DNA of 7,256 nucleotides, taken from positions 1 through 7,256 of the forward strand of contig OMRU01000036.1 of assembly GCA_900313465.1 (NCBI GenBank), written 5' to 3'. Below are positions 1 through 5,699 of this stretch, one piece after another (within the stretch, counting starts at the first letter, position 1; each line of letters opens with the position of its first letter). This DNA comes from an uncultured Clostridia bacterium. Its GTDB lineage: Bacteria > Bacillota_I > Bacilli_A > RFN20 > CAG-288. The translations under genes were made by a program, and so were the position numbers. The notes beneath the pieces are model-generated. The model had not been told where the DNA came from, made no database searches, and saw only the letters and a program-made list of their open reading frames with translations.

Positions 1-641
1 GTGGCGTGGTCGGCGGTTTAGCTGGTTCTCTTGGTATGGGACTAAATGATATTGTCTTTGGCTATTCTTATAACACATACTTAAGAACGTTTGTCCTGAA
101 GTTTCTGATGGGATTTATCGTCGGAAGTCTGTTTAGACTTCTGATCAAGAAGAAAATCAACGGTAAGGTGTTGATCTGGATTTCTGTCGGTTTGATGATT
201 GGACTTTTCAGTTATATTTTGAGCATGTATTTCCAACCGGAATCAAAATACTCTCTTACCCTAGTGATTCTTACTGGTGTTTTATTGGCTTTGATCTTAT
301 TTGTTGCTATCTTCTCGTTTAGATTGGATAGAAGCAAGAGTTGTTTATCTTTTGCCTTGCTTATGGCGTTAGCAGTCAACGTCATTGGTGAATTCTATCT
401 GCGAATTTTGATTTCTTTGTCTTTGGATATGACTTATGAAGCAGCCTTGATCAGTTCTATAGGAAAACTTCCTGGTGCTTTGCTCACCAGCATTGTGACG
501 ATTGTCTTCATTCTTCCTTTATATTATCCGCTATATAAGGCTACACATCGTATCAATGTCTTCAACGATTTAGAAGATAACATTTCTTTTACCAAGTCTG
601 AAGAAGATAGTGCTGTAAAAGAAGAAAAGCAGGATTTCTAA
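1..641 (+). CDS. ECF transporter S-component-like membrane protein (5' end outside window)
   Basis: This is probably the substrate-binding membrane subunit (S component) of an energy-coupling-factor transporter, which captures a vitamin or other micronutrient in the cytoplasmic membrane. The visible part is very hydrophobic, with about five membrane segments, near residues 29-47, 55-76, 84-105, 113-140 and 154-176 counting from the GTG at position 6. The stretch GGLAGSLGMGLNDIVFGYSY followed by a Lys-Phe-Leu-Met-Gly segment resembles the S-family pattern of a Gly-rich loop, an aspartate and then K-x-x-x-G. The late LPGALLTSIV segment also fits. S components usually have six helices and start before this region, and the frame is open to the first base, so the GTG at 6 is unlikely to be the true start and roughly 50 residues are probably missing. 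The tail after about residue 180 is charged and cytoplasmic-like. The substrate cannot be told. The TAA at 639-641 overlaps the stop of the convergent acyltransferase gene. Confidence 0.68.
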   Translation, partial: GVVGGLAGSLGMGLNDIVFGYSYNTYLRTFVLKFLMGFIVGSLFRLLIKKKINGKVLIWISVGLMIGLFSYILSMYFQPESKYSLTLVILTGVLLALILFVAIFSFRLDRSKSCLSFALLMALAVNVIGEFYLRILISLSLDMTYEAALISSIGKLPGALLTSIVTIVFILPLYYPLYKATHRINVFNDLEDNISFTKSEEDSAVKEEKQDF

Positions 642-1504
642 AAGGATCCTTTATATCCTTTGCCATATTCTTTGGTGTAATAATCTACTCTTTTGTTGTT
701 CTCAAAAATCGGTGGATATAGATTTTCACTTGGCAGAATATCTGCTAGTCTGCAGATTTCATCATGGGTCTTTATGGTCAGGTCTTCTTTGCCTTCGGCA
801 AGAGACAAATCCTGATTTGGCAAGATTGGTGTTCCAATAGTAAGGGTAAGACTGGCTGGTGAATGGAAAATCTTGGTTCTGATCCAACCATTCCTGCGAT
901 AGGAAAAAGCCAAAGGAAGAATCGGTTTGTTATTCTTCATGGCAAAATGCGAAGCCCCTTCCTTAAATGGTCTGATATATTTATAGAATTCCCACATGGA
1001 ACCTTCAGAAAAGATATGCAGTATGCCATCTTCCTGAAGATATTTTGAAATAAGTCTATACCAGGATAGAAAGACTGGTCCAGTGTCTTCGGGAATGGGA
1101 ATGCCACCGACTAGTTTGACTAAGTTTCTGCTTGGCCCTCGTAGGTTTTCTGCCCAGGACAAGAAATGAATATCAGTTCTTTTTAAGGCGACAAGGATAG
1201 CGAGATAATCCCACATATGGACATGGTTACAGACCGTGATGTAGCCGTGAGATAACAGTTCTTTATATGTTTTGAGATTTTCTCTTCCTTTAATTTTCAG
1301 ATTCAGACGAATTCTGGTCATAGGAAAAACGATGGTTCTCAACAATAAAGCGACAAGCTTTCTTTTTCTTTTGAATTTCTTGGATGTGTCGATGTAGGGG
1401 TAGTTTTTATCAAAGACAGTGTCTACTTTGCGTTCGACTTTAAGATAGTGTTGATCGGTTATTTCCGGATATGGAAATTTATCACATTTTGGATCATAAG
1501 ACAT
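638..1504 (-). CDS. PlsC/LPLAT-family acyltransferase (1-acylglycerol-3-phosphate acyltransferase-like)
   Basis: This 288-residue protein belongs to the lysophospholipid acyltransferase superfamily, whose members transfer an acyl chain from acyl-ACP or acyl-phosphate to a glycerol-phosphate-type acceptor at the inner face of the membrane. The catalytic HX4D motif is visible at residues 93-99 (NHVHMWD; H94, D99). The FPEGT-like block is FSEGS at 165-169, followed by PFKEGASHFA at 179-188 and ILPLAF at 195-200, all in the expected order. Hydrophobic segments near 50-62 and 100-107 suit membrane association, and a basic stretch (KKFKRKRK) precedes the first. About 50 N-terminal and 40 C-terminal residues lie outside the core and are not recognised. 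The ATG at 1502-1504 is supported by an AGAGGAA ribosome-binding site at 1512-1518, eight bases upstream. Exact acceptor is unknown; the acyltransferase fold is confident, assignment as true PlsC less so. Confidence 0.85.
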   Translation of the reverse strand: MSYDPKCDKFPYPEITDQHYLKVERKVDTVFDKNYPYIDTSKKFKRKRKLVALLLRTIVFPMTRIRLNLKIKGRENLKTYKELLSHGYITVCNHVHMWDYLAILVALKRTDIHFLSWAENLRGPSRNLVKLVGGIPIPEDTGPVFLSWYRLISKYLQEDGILHIFSEGSMWEFYKYIRPFKEGASHFAMKNNKPILPLAFSYRRNGWIRTKIFHSPASLTLTIGTPILPNQDLSLAEGKEDLTIKTHDEICRLADILPSENLYPPIFENNKRVDYYTKEYGKGYKGSF

Positions 1505-1523
1505 AAAAGAATTCCTCTGTGGT

Positions 1524-1552
1524 ATTTTATCAATATTTTTAGTCGTAATCCA
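1524..1552 (-). promoter_or_regulatory. Possible promoter of the acyltransferase gene
   Basis: On the minus strand TGATAAAAT (1532-1524) matches an extended -10 box (TGn plus TAAAAT). A weak -35 (TGGATT, 1552-1547) lies 17 bases upstream. The start would fall near 1517, leaving a leader of only about 13 bases that just contains the ribosome-binding site, so the assignment is tentative. Confidence 0.3.
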
Positions 1553-1563
1553 TCACCAGAAAG

Positions 1564-1595
1564 AAAAAAGGTTTGATACAATATTGCATCAAACC
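1564..1595 (-). terminator. Rho-independent terminator after the tRNA pair
   Basis: Reading the minus strand, a hairpin with eight paired bases (GGTTTGAT/ATCAAACC) extends past one mismatch into a nearly perfect 26-base palindrome at 1595-1570. It is followed at once by six T residues at 1569-1564 and more T-rich sequence. It lies 13 bases past the CCA end of tRNA-Thr and should end the tRNA transcript. Confidence 0.85.
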
Positions 1596-1608
1596 AATTG
1601 ATCTTTAA

Positions 1609-1684
1609 TGGTGCCGACTGCCGGACTTGAACCAGCCACCTACTGATTACAAATCAGTTGCTCTACCGGATGAGCTAAGCCGGC
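1609..1684 (-). tRNA. tRNA-Thr (anticodon UGU)
   Basis: This is a complete 76-base cloverleaf on the minus strand with encoded CCA at 1611-1609. The acceptor arm GCCGGCT pairs with AGTCGGC with one G-U. The anticodon arm ACTGA/TCAGT encloses the loop TTTGTAA, giving anticodon UGU at 1651-1649, which reads ACA threonine codons. The T arm GCTGG/CCGGC encloses a normal TTCAAGT loop. It follows tRNA-Val after a five-base spacer, so the two are surely one transcript. Confidence 0.96.
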
Positions 1685-1689
1685 ACAGA

Positions 1690-1764
1690 TGGTGAGTGCT
1701 ACGAGGATCGGACTCGTGACCTCTTCCGTGTGAAGGAAGCGCTCTCCCGCTGAGCTAAGCACTC
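1690..1764 (-). tRNA. tRNA-Val (anticodon CAC)
   Basis: This is a complete 75-base cloverleaf on the minus strand with encoded CCA at 1692-1690. The acceptor arm GAGTGCT pairs perfectly with AGCACTC. The anticodon arm CTTCC/GGAAG encloses TTCACAC, giving anticodon CAC at 1732-1730, which reads only GTG valine codons. The T arm ACGAG/CTCGT is intact, but its loop is TCCGATC, with C where nearly all elongator tRNAs carry U55 (the pseudouridine of T-psi-C). C56, G57 and A58 are normal. It is the first gene of the tRNA pair. Confidence 0.94.
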
Positions 1765-1779
1765 TTAGAGAGCCTCATT

Positions 1780-1808
1780 AGTTTATCATTGAACGAATGA
1801 GACTTCAA
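1780..1808 (-). promoter_or_regulatory. Promoter of the tRNA-Val/tRNA-Thr pair
   Basis: On the minus strand a -35 TTGAAG (1808-1803) and a -10 TAAACT (1785-1780) are separated by exactly 17 bases. The predicted start near 1773 is about nine bases before the mature 5' end of tRNA-Val. It sits in the 53-bp gap after the AAA gene stop. Confidence 0.65.
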
Positions 1809-1817
1809 GAAATTGAT

Positions 1818-2870
1818 TTATTTATTGATGATTTCTCTATCTTTTAACTGATTTTCAAAGATAGAGACACTCTTTTCAAATTCGGAATTATCTTGCTGAT
1901 TAAAGGTGGAAATCAAGTTTTCCATCTTTTCGATATCAAAGGTTTTGTCATTCAGAAGAGTCTTACAAATTCTTGATAAATCCGTGTTGACAAATCCCTT
2001 AGTCAATTCGACTAATCGGTTCTTGTATTGATCGTCGACATCCTGTGAGAGGAAATAACGTTCTATCATGCCCTTACGGATTTCATCATCGGGATAAGGA
2101 ATATAGATGATGTCATCAAAGAGATTCTTCTTGAAGACTTTGCTAGATAACTTATCCGGAACAGAAGTGGTGGCGATCAACATGATGTTGAGATTCTTTC
2201 TCTTGATGCGTTTATTCTCTTTTTGGAAGAGACGGATAAACAGTTCAGTGGTGTCTTTGGAAATATCATCTTGACCATCAGAAAAGAATGGGATTGGTTG
2301 CTCGATAAAGAAGATGACATTATCTTGCTTCTCGGCTTCCTTAAAGACCTGCTTGTAGTCATGTTCAACGTCGACAAGATCGGATAGGTGGAAATGTCTG
2401 ATTGGTTTGAAATAATAGGCTTTGGCATCGAGTTCTTTTAATAAGGAATGAACAAATCTTGTCTTACCGACGCCAAAGGGACCATAAAACAAAAGGGAAT
2501 TCTTCTTTCTTGTCTTGAGTTTATGTTCACGCCAGGGAATAATGATGGTTTCTTCAAGATATTTTTTGATATTATCAAGACCGATAAAGTCGTTAAAGCC
2601 TTGAGTAGGAGGCTCCATCATATAGATGTCATTACCAAAATCGTTATCTTTTTTCTCAAGATAACTCTGGGCTTTGGCAAAGTAATAATCGGCGAGAGTC
2701 GTATATTCTCTCGTGTCATCATAGTCGGTGGTAGAGTCAGCTAATTCGCGGGCGATTTTGGATGCCTGGACCATTTCTTCATAGGCTTTCTGATTATCCG
2801 AATTGCTAAAAGCATCGATGGCGTTAGAATAGGCTTTCATCATTTCAATTCTCTTTTGCGTAAAGTTCAT
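1818..2870 (-). CDS. Vps4/katanin-like MIT-AAA protein with degenerate ATPase site
   Basis: This 350-residue protein has one classic AAA domain. Residues 1-75 form three predicted helices resembling an MIT domain (microtubule-interacting and trafficking). Residues 91-115 match the AAA lead-in (DFIGLDNIKKYLEETIIIPW). Walker A is intact at 130-137 (GPFGVGKT). An ungapped match to the Vps4 pattern places FIEQ (188-191) on FIDE, so Walker B Asp and Glu become Glu190 and Gln191. Sensor 1 Asn appears to be Ser236 (ATTS), the RRRF arginine fingers are replaced by KKNLF (247-251), and the pore-loop 1 segment after SDLV (163-166) is about five residues short. The C-terminal helix (331-344) resembles the Vps4 end. 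In Vps4-type enzymes these positions drive ATP hydrolysis and substrate threading, so I infer a nucleotide-binding scaffold or regulator; the role is unknown. The ATG at 2870 is chosen over the upstream one at 2933 because only it has a ribosome-binding site. No terminator separates it from the tRNAs. Confidence 0.8.
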   Translation of the reverse strand: MNFTQKRIEMMKAYSNAIDAFSNSDNQKAYEEMVQASKIARELADSTTDYDDTREYTTLADYYFAKAQSYLEKKDNDFGNDIYMMEPPTQGFNDFIGLDNIKKYLEETIIIPWREHKLKTRKKNSLLFYGPFGVGKTRFVHSLLKELDAKAYYFKPIRHFHLSDLVDVEHDYKQVFKEAEKQDNVIFFIEQPIPFFSDGQDDISKDTTELFIRLFQKENKRIKRKNLNIMLIATTSVPDKLSSKVFKKNLFDDIIYIPYPDDEIRKGMIERYFLSQDVDDQYKNRLVELTKGFVNTDLSRICKTLLNDKTFDIEKMENLISTFNQQDNSEFEKSVSIFENQLKDREIINK

Positions 2871-2878
2871 CAGATCAC

Positions 2879-2885
2879 TCACCTC
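2879..2885 (-). promoter_or_regulatory. Ribosome-binding site deciding the start of the AAA gene
   Basis: GAGGTGA on the minus strand ends eight bases before the ATG at 2870-2868. The alternative in-frame ATG at 2933-2931 has no purine-rich site before it, so the extra 21 residues it would add (MISFIFSSKK...) are very probably not made. Confidence 0.8.
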
Positions 2886-2895
2886 ACTTGTTTTT

Positions 2896-2901
2896 ATTGT
2901 A
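2896..2901 (-). promoter_or_regulatory. Possible -10 box for the AAA gene
   Basis: TACAAT on the minus strand matches five of six bases of the -10 consensus and would start transcription near 2889, just before the ribosome-binding site. The hexamer 17 bases upstream (TTCATT, 2924-2919) is a poor -35, so the site would need activation or may be chance in AT-rich DNA. Confidence 0.3.
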
Positions 2902-2923
2902 GTCTTTTTGGAAGAAAAAATGA

Positions 2924-2955
2924 ATGAAATCATGCGTAATTAGCGCGTGTTTCAT
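2924..2955. repeat. Imperfect inverted repeat upstream of the AAA gene
   Basis: ATGAAA (2924-2929) and CATGCG (2931-2936) pair with CGCGTG (2944-2949) and TTTCAT (2950-2955). This gives twelve pairs with one T-G and a single unpaired T at 2930, around a seven-base centre TAATTAG. It begins at the weak -35 of the AAA gene, so it could be an operator, or a leader hairpin if transcription starts further upstream. Confidence 0.55.
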
Positions 2956-2988
2956 GTATACAAGAAGGTAATTTTTGCAAGTTATTCT

Positions 2989-3015
2989 CAAAAAAACGCA
3001 AATCACGTTTTTTTG
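2989..3015. repeat. Perfect 10-bp inverted repeat abutting the GH3 promoter
   Basis: CAAAAAAACG (2989-2998) and CGTTTTTTTG (3006-3015) are exact complements around the seven-base centre CAAATCA. The right arm ends immediately before the -35 of the glycosidase promoter. It may be an operator or an A/T-rich UP-like element. It could also act as a weak terminator in either direction, since each arm supplies a T run. Confidence 0.6.
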
Positions 3016-3044
3016 TTCACATGGCATAAAAAATAAGTTATATT
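3016..3044 (+). promoter_or_regulatory. Promoter of the GH3 beta-glucosidase gene
   Basis: The -35 TTCACA (3016-3021) and -10 TATATT (3039-3044) each match five of six consensus bases and are separated by the optimal 17 bases. Transcription would start near 3051, giving a leader of about 69 bases. Confidence 0.65.
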
Positions 3045-3055
3045 ATTAGCAGTTT

Positions 3056-3085
3056 TGTAAGCGTTTCCCGACGCTTTCATTTTTT
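3056..3085 (+). promoter_or_regulatory. cre-like palindromic operator or leader hairpin
   Basis: TGTAAGCGT (3056-3064) and ACGCTTTCA (3071-3079) are inverted repeats with one mismatch around TTCCCG, lying just after the predicted start. The left part, TGTAAGCGTTTCCC, matches 12 of 14 positions of the CcpA cre consensus TGWAANCGNTNWCA, which suits carbon catabolite control of a glycosidase. As RNA it would form a six-pair hairpin followed after three bases by six T residues (3080-3085), so it might instead be an attenuator. Operator is preferred because the stem is short for a terminator. Confidence 0.5.
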
Positions 3086-3119
3086 ATTTCGTATCAAGAC
3101 TTTAAAAAAGGAGATTGTC

Positions 3120-5633
3120 ATGAAACACGAAGAGATTGTCAAAAAGATGACACTGGAAGAAAAAGCATCACTTCTATCCGGTAAAAACTTCTGGGAGAGT
3201 ATGGACTATCAGGAATATGGTATTCCTTCCTTCTTCTTATCCGATGGCCCTCACGGCTTAAGAAAACAAGCCGCCGCCGCCGACCAGCTTGGTCTCAATC
3301 CATCTTTGCCAGCCACTTGTTTCCCAACCGCCGCTTCCTTAGCAAATTCCTGGAATGCTGAATTGGTTCAGAGCGTCGGTACCGCTTTAGGTGAAGAAGC
3401 CCTAAAACTCAAGGTTCATATGGTTTTAGGTCCTGGTATGAATATGAAGAGAAACCCACGCTGTGGTAGAAACTTCGAATACTTCTCTGAAGATCCATAT
3501 CTCGCTGGTAAACTTGCTGCTGGTATGGTCAGAGGTATCCAGTCCAACGGTATTGGTAGCTGTATCAAGCATTGGGCTTGTAACTCTCAGGAAAACAGAC
3601 GTATCAACTCTGACTCTATCGTCGATGAAAGAGCCTTAAGAGAAATCTATACTGAAGCATTTGAAATTGCCATTGAAGAAGGTGGTGCTATGGCCATCAT
3701 GTCTTCTTACAACATGCTCAATGGCATCTATACCAACGAAAACGATCATCTCAACAAGGATATCTTAAGAGGTGAATTCGCTTATAAGGGTCTCATGGTC
3801 ACCGATTGGGGCGGTGAAAATGACCGTATCGCTGGTTTGTTATCCACGAATGAATTAGAAATGCCAGGCAACAATGGCGACACCGATAGAGAAATCGTCA
3901 AGGCTGTCAAAGAAGGCAAACTTGATGAAGCTATCGTCGATGAAGCCGCTGACAATGTTATCGATTATGCTTTGAAGACTGACTTAGCCTTCAAGGACTA
4001 CAAGGAACCAGTTGGTGAAATCAATGGCGAAAAGGTCACTGGTATGAACTGCTTCCCAGAAATGAAGGCTGCTCATCATAGTGTCGCTAAGGCCGCTAGT
4101 GATGAAACCATGGTCTTATTGAAGAACGATGGTAATGTCTTACCTTTGAAGAAGGAAGATAAGGTCGCTATCATCGGTGACTTTGCCAACAACCCAAGAT
4201 ATCAGGGTGCTGGTTCTTCTCAGGTCAACTGCACTCAGCTTGATAACTTCACTGATTTGAAGGATAAATTCAAATTTGATTATGTCGGTTATGCTCAGGG
4301 CTTTGATCGTTATAACAAAGCCAAGGGCAAGAAGGCTTTAGTCGAAGAAGCTATCGCTTTAGCCAAGAAGGCTGATGTCATCGTCTACTTCATGGGCCTT
4401 GATGAAGTCACTGAATCTGAAGGCTTAGATAGAGATAACCTTCTCATCCCATCTCATCAGACTGAACTCTTAAAACAGTTACATGAATTGGGTAAGAAGA
4501 TTGTTGTCATCTTATCTGCTGGTTCTGTTGTCGATCTTACCTGGGATGACAATTGCGATGCCTTACTCAATGGCGCTTTATCCGGTCAGGCTGGTTGCAA
4601 CTCCATTCTTGATATGCTCAATGGTGATGTCACTCCATCTGGTAAGACTAGTGAAACCTATATCGTCAAGTACGAAGATACTCCATCTATCGATAACTTC
4701 GAAACTGGTAAGGTTGCTATTCCATATGCGGAATCCATCTACATCGGTTATCGTTACTTTGAAAAGAACAATATCGATGTCAAATATCCATTCGGTTATG
4801 GCTTATCCTATACCACTTTCGAATATTCCAACCTCGAGGTCACCGAAAAAGGTGTCAAAGTCACCATCAAGAACACCGGTTCTTATGCTGGTAAGGAAAT
4901 TGTCGAACTATATGTCGGTTTGAAAGATTCCAAGATCTTCCGCGCTGTCAAGGAACTCAAGGGCTTTGCCAAGACCAAACTCTTGAAACCTGGCGAAGAA
5001 GAAGTTGTGGAAATCAAGTTTGACAACAAGACCTTCCGTTACTTCAACGTCAAGACCATGAAGTGGGAAGTAGAAGAAGGCGATTATGATTTATATATCG
5101 CTGCTGCTTCTAACGATGTCAGATTGACTGGTTCTGTCCATAAGAAGGGCACCACCACTGAATTCCCATATGATGCTAGTAAGCTTCCAAGTTACTTCTC
5201 TGGTAATGTCCAGCATGTCTCTGAAGAAGAATTCAAGGAATTATATGGTAAGGAATTACCAAACGATGAATTCGATTGGTGCAACAAGAAGCACACCAGA
5301 ATGCACATTCATCAGGAAAACCTCTTCTGCGATTTATGCTATGCCAGAGGCTGGACTGGTAGATTGATCGGTAAAGCCTTAAGAATGCTTGTCAGACACG
5401 GCGAAAAGCACAACAAGGGTTTACGCAACGCCATCGTCATGGGTCCATATGGTTTCCCAGTCAGATCCATGTCCAGAATGATGGGTATGCCAATGGCTCA
5501 GTGCGAAGGCTTGAGAATGATGTTCGATGGTCATTTCCACAAGGGTTTTGCTCAGTTCATCCGCGGTGGTAAGCAGAAACCAAAGTATCCAAAAGAGAAC
5601 CACTATAAGAAGGCCGATAAGAAAAAGAAGTAA
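3120..5633 (+). CDS. Glycoside hydrolase family 3 beta-glucosidase-type enzyme
   Basis: This 837-residue enzyme of family GH3 should release sugars from the non-reducing end of beta-glycosides. It has no signal peptide, so it acts in the cytoplasm on imported glycosides. The N-terminal barrel (about 1-290) carries SDGPHGLR (41-48), which binds sugar, KHWACNSQE (150-158), and the nucleophile Asp229 in VTDW. The C-terminal sandwich (about 325-510) carries SEGLDR (433-438), where Glu434 is the probable acid/base. YPFGYGLSYTTF (556-567) opens an Fn3-like domain that runs to about 672. The remaining 165 residues form an extension seen in many Firmicute GH3 enzymes; here it holds a Cys/His cluster (721-740) and a basic tail. 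The ATG at 3120 follows AAGGAGA (3108-3114). Codon use is strongly biased (mostly CCA for Pro and AGA for Arg after the first part), suggesting high expression. Control by a cre-like site fits. The sugar specificity cannot be read from sequence. Confidence 0.93.
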   Translation: MKHEEIVKKMTLEEKASLLSGKNFWESMDYQEYGIPSFFLSDGPHGLRKQAAAADQLGLNPSLPATCFPTAASLANSWNAELVQSVGTALGEEALKLKVHMVLGPGMNMKRNPRCGRNFEYFSEDPYLAGKLAAGMVRGIQSNGIGSCIKHWACNSQENRRINSDSIVDERALREIYTEAFEIAIEEGGAMAIMSSYNMLNGIYTNENDHLNKDILRGEFAYKGLMVTDWGGENDRIAGLLSTNELEMPGNNGDTDREIVKAVKEGKLDEAIVDEAADNVIDYALKTDLAFKDYKEPVGEINGEKVTGMNCFPEMKAAHHSVAKAASDETMVLLKNDGNVLPLKKEDKVAIIGDFANNPRYQGAGSSQVNCTQLDNFTDLKDKFKFDYVGYAQGFDRYNKAKGKKALVEEAIALAKKADVIVYFMGLDEVTESEGLDRDNLLIPSHQTELLKQLHELGKKIVVILSAGSVVDLTWDDNCDALLNGALSGQAGCNSILDMLNGDVTPSGKTSETYIVKYEDTPSIDNFETGKVAIPYAESIYIGYRYFEKNNIDVKYPFGYGLSYTTFEYSNLEVTEKGVKVTIKNTGSYAGKEIVELYVGLKDSKIFRAVKELKGFAKTKLLKPGEEEVVEIKFDNKTFRYFNVKTMKWEVEEGDYDLYIAAASNDVRLTGSVHKKGTTTEFPYDASKLPSYFSGNVQHVSEEEFKELYGKELPNDEFDWCNKKHTRMHIHQENLFCDLCYARGWTGRLIGKALRMLVRHGEKHNKGLRNAIVMGPYGFPVRSMSRMMGMPMAQCEGLRMMFDGHFHKGFAQFIRGGKQKPKYPKENHYKKADKKKK

Positions 5634-5658
5634 AAAACAGCCAATAGTTGAAAAAATA

Positions 5659-5697
5659 GGCAAGAGGCACTAAAATGTCTCTTGCCCTTTTCATTTC
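5659..5697 (+). terminator. Rho-independent terminator after the GH3 gene
   Basis: GGCAAGAG (5659-5666) pairs with CTCTTGCC (5679-5686), and the stem can extend three pairs inward to leave a six-base loop. It is followed by CTTTTCATTT. The minus strand also ends the stem near a T-rich run, so it could work both ways, but no minus-strand gene is nearby. It separates the glycosidase from the glycosyltransferase. Confidence 0.82.
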
Positions 5698-5699
5698 TA

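Noticed and set aside
641..652. AAAGGATCCTTT palindrome at the convergent gene ends
   Set aside because: With no loop and only six pairs per arm it would make a poor hairpin, and it encodes the acyltransferase C-terminus; not a credible terminator.
863..1048. 61-residue + strand frame inside the acyltransferase gene
   Set aside because: It lies antisense to a conserved acyltransferase, has no ribosome-binding site and no recognisable motif.
1774..1801. CTCATT/AATGAG inverted repeat in the tRNA promoter
   Set aside because: Six-base arms with a 16-base centre are expected by chance, and no T run follows.
2871..2933. 21-residue N-terminal extension of the AAA protein starting at the ATG at 2933
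   Set aside because: No ribosome-binding site precedes it, while the ATG at 2870 has a strong one at the right distance; the extension also covers promoter-like DNA.
2955..2980. TTGCAA and TATACA as a minus-strand promoter for the AAA gene
   Set aside because: The spacing is only 14 bases, too short for a standard sigma-70 type promoter.
4483..4923. 146-residue + strand frame inside the GH3 gene
   Set aside because: It overlaps the conserved GH3 frame, has a low-complexity composition typical of shifted frames, and no start signal.
5421..5663. 80-residue minus-strand frame with a hydrophobic start
   Set aside because: It is antisense to the biased GH3 coding sequence and begins inside the GH3 terminator; its hydrophobic run comes from Lys-rich codons read backwards.
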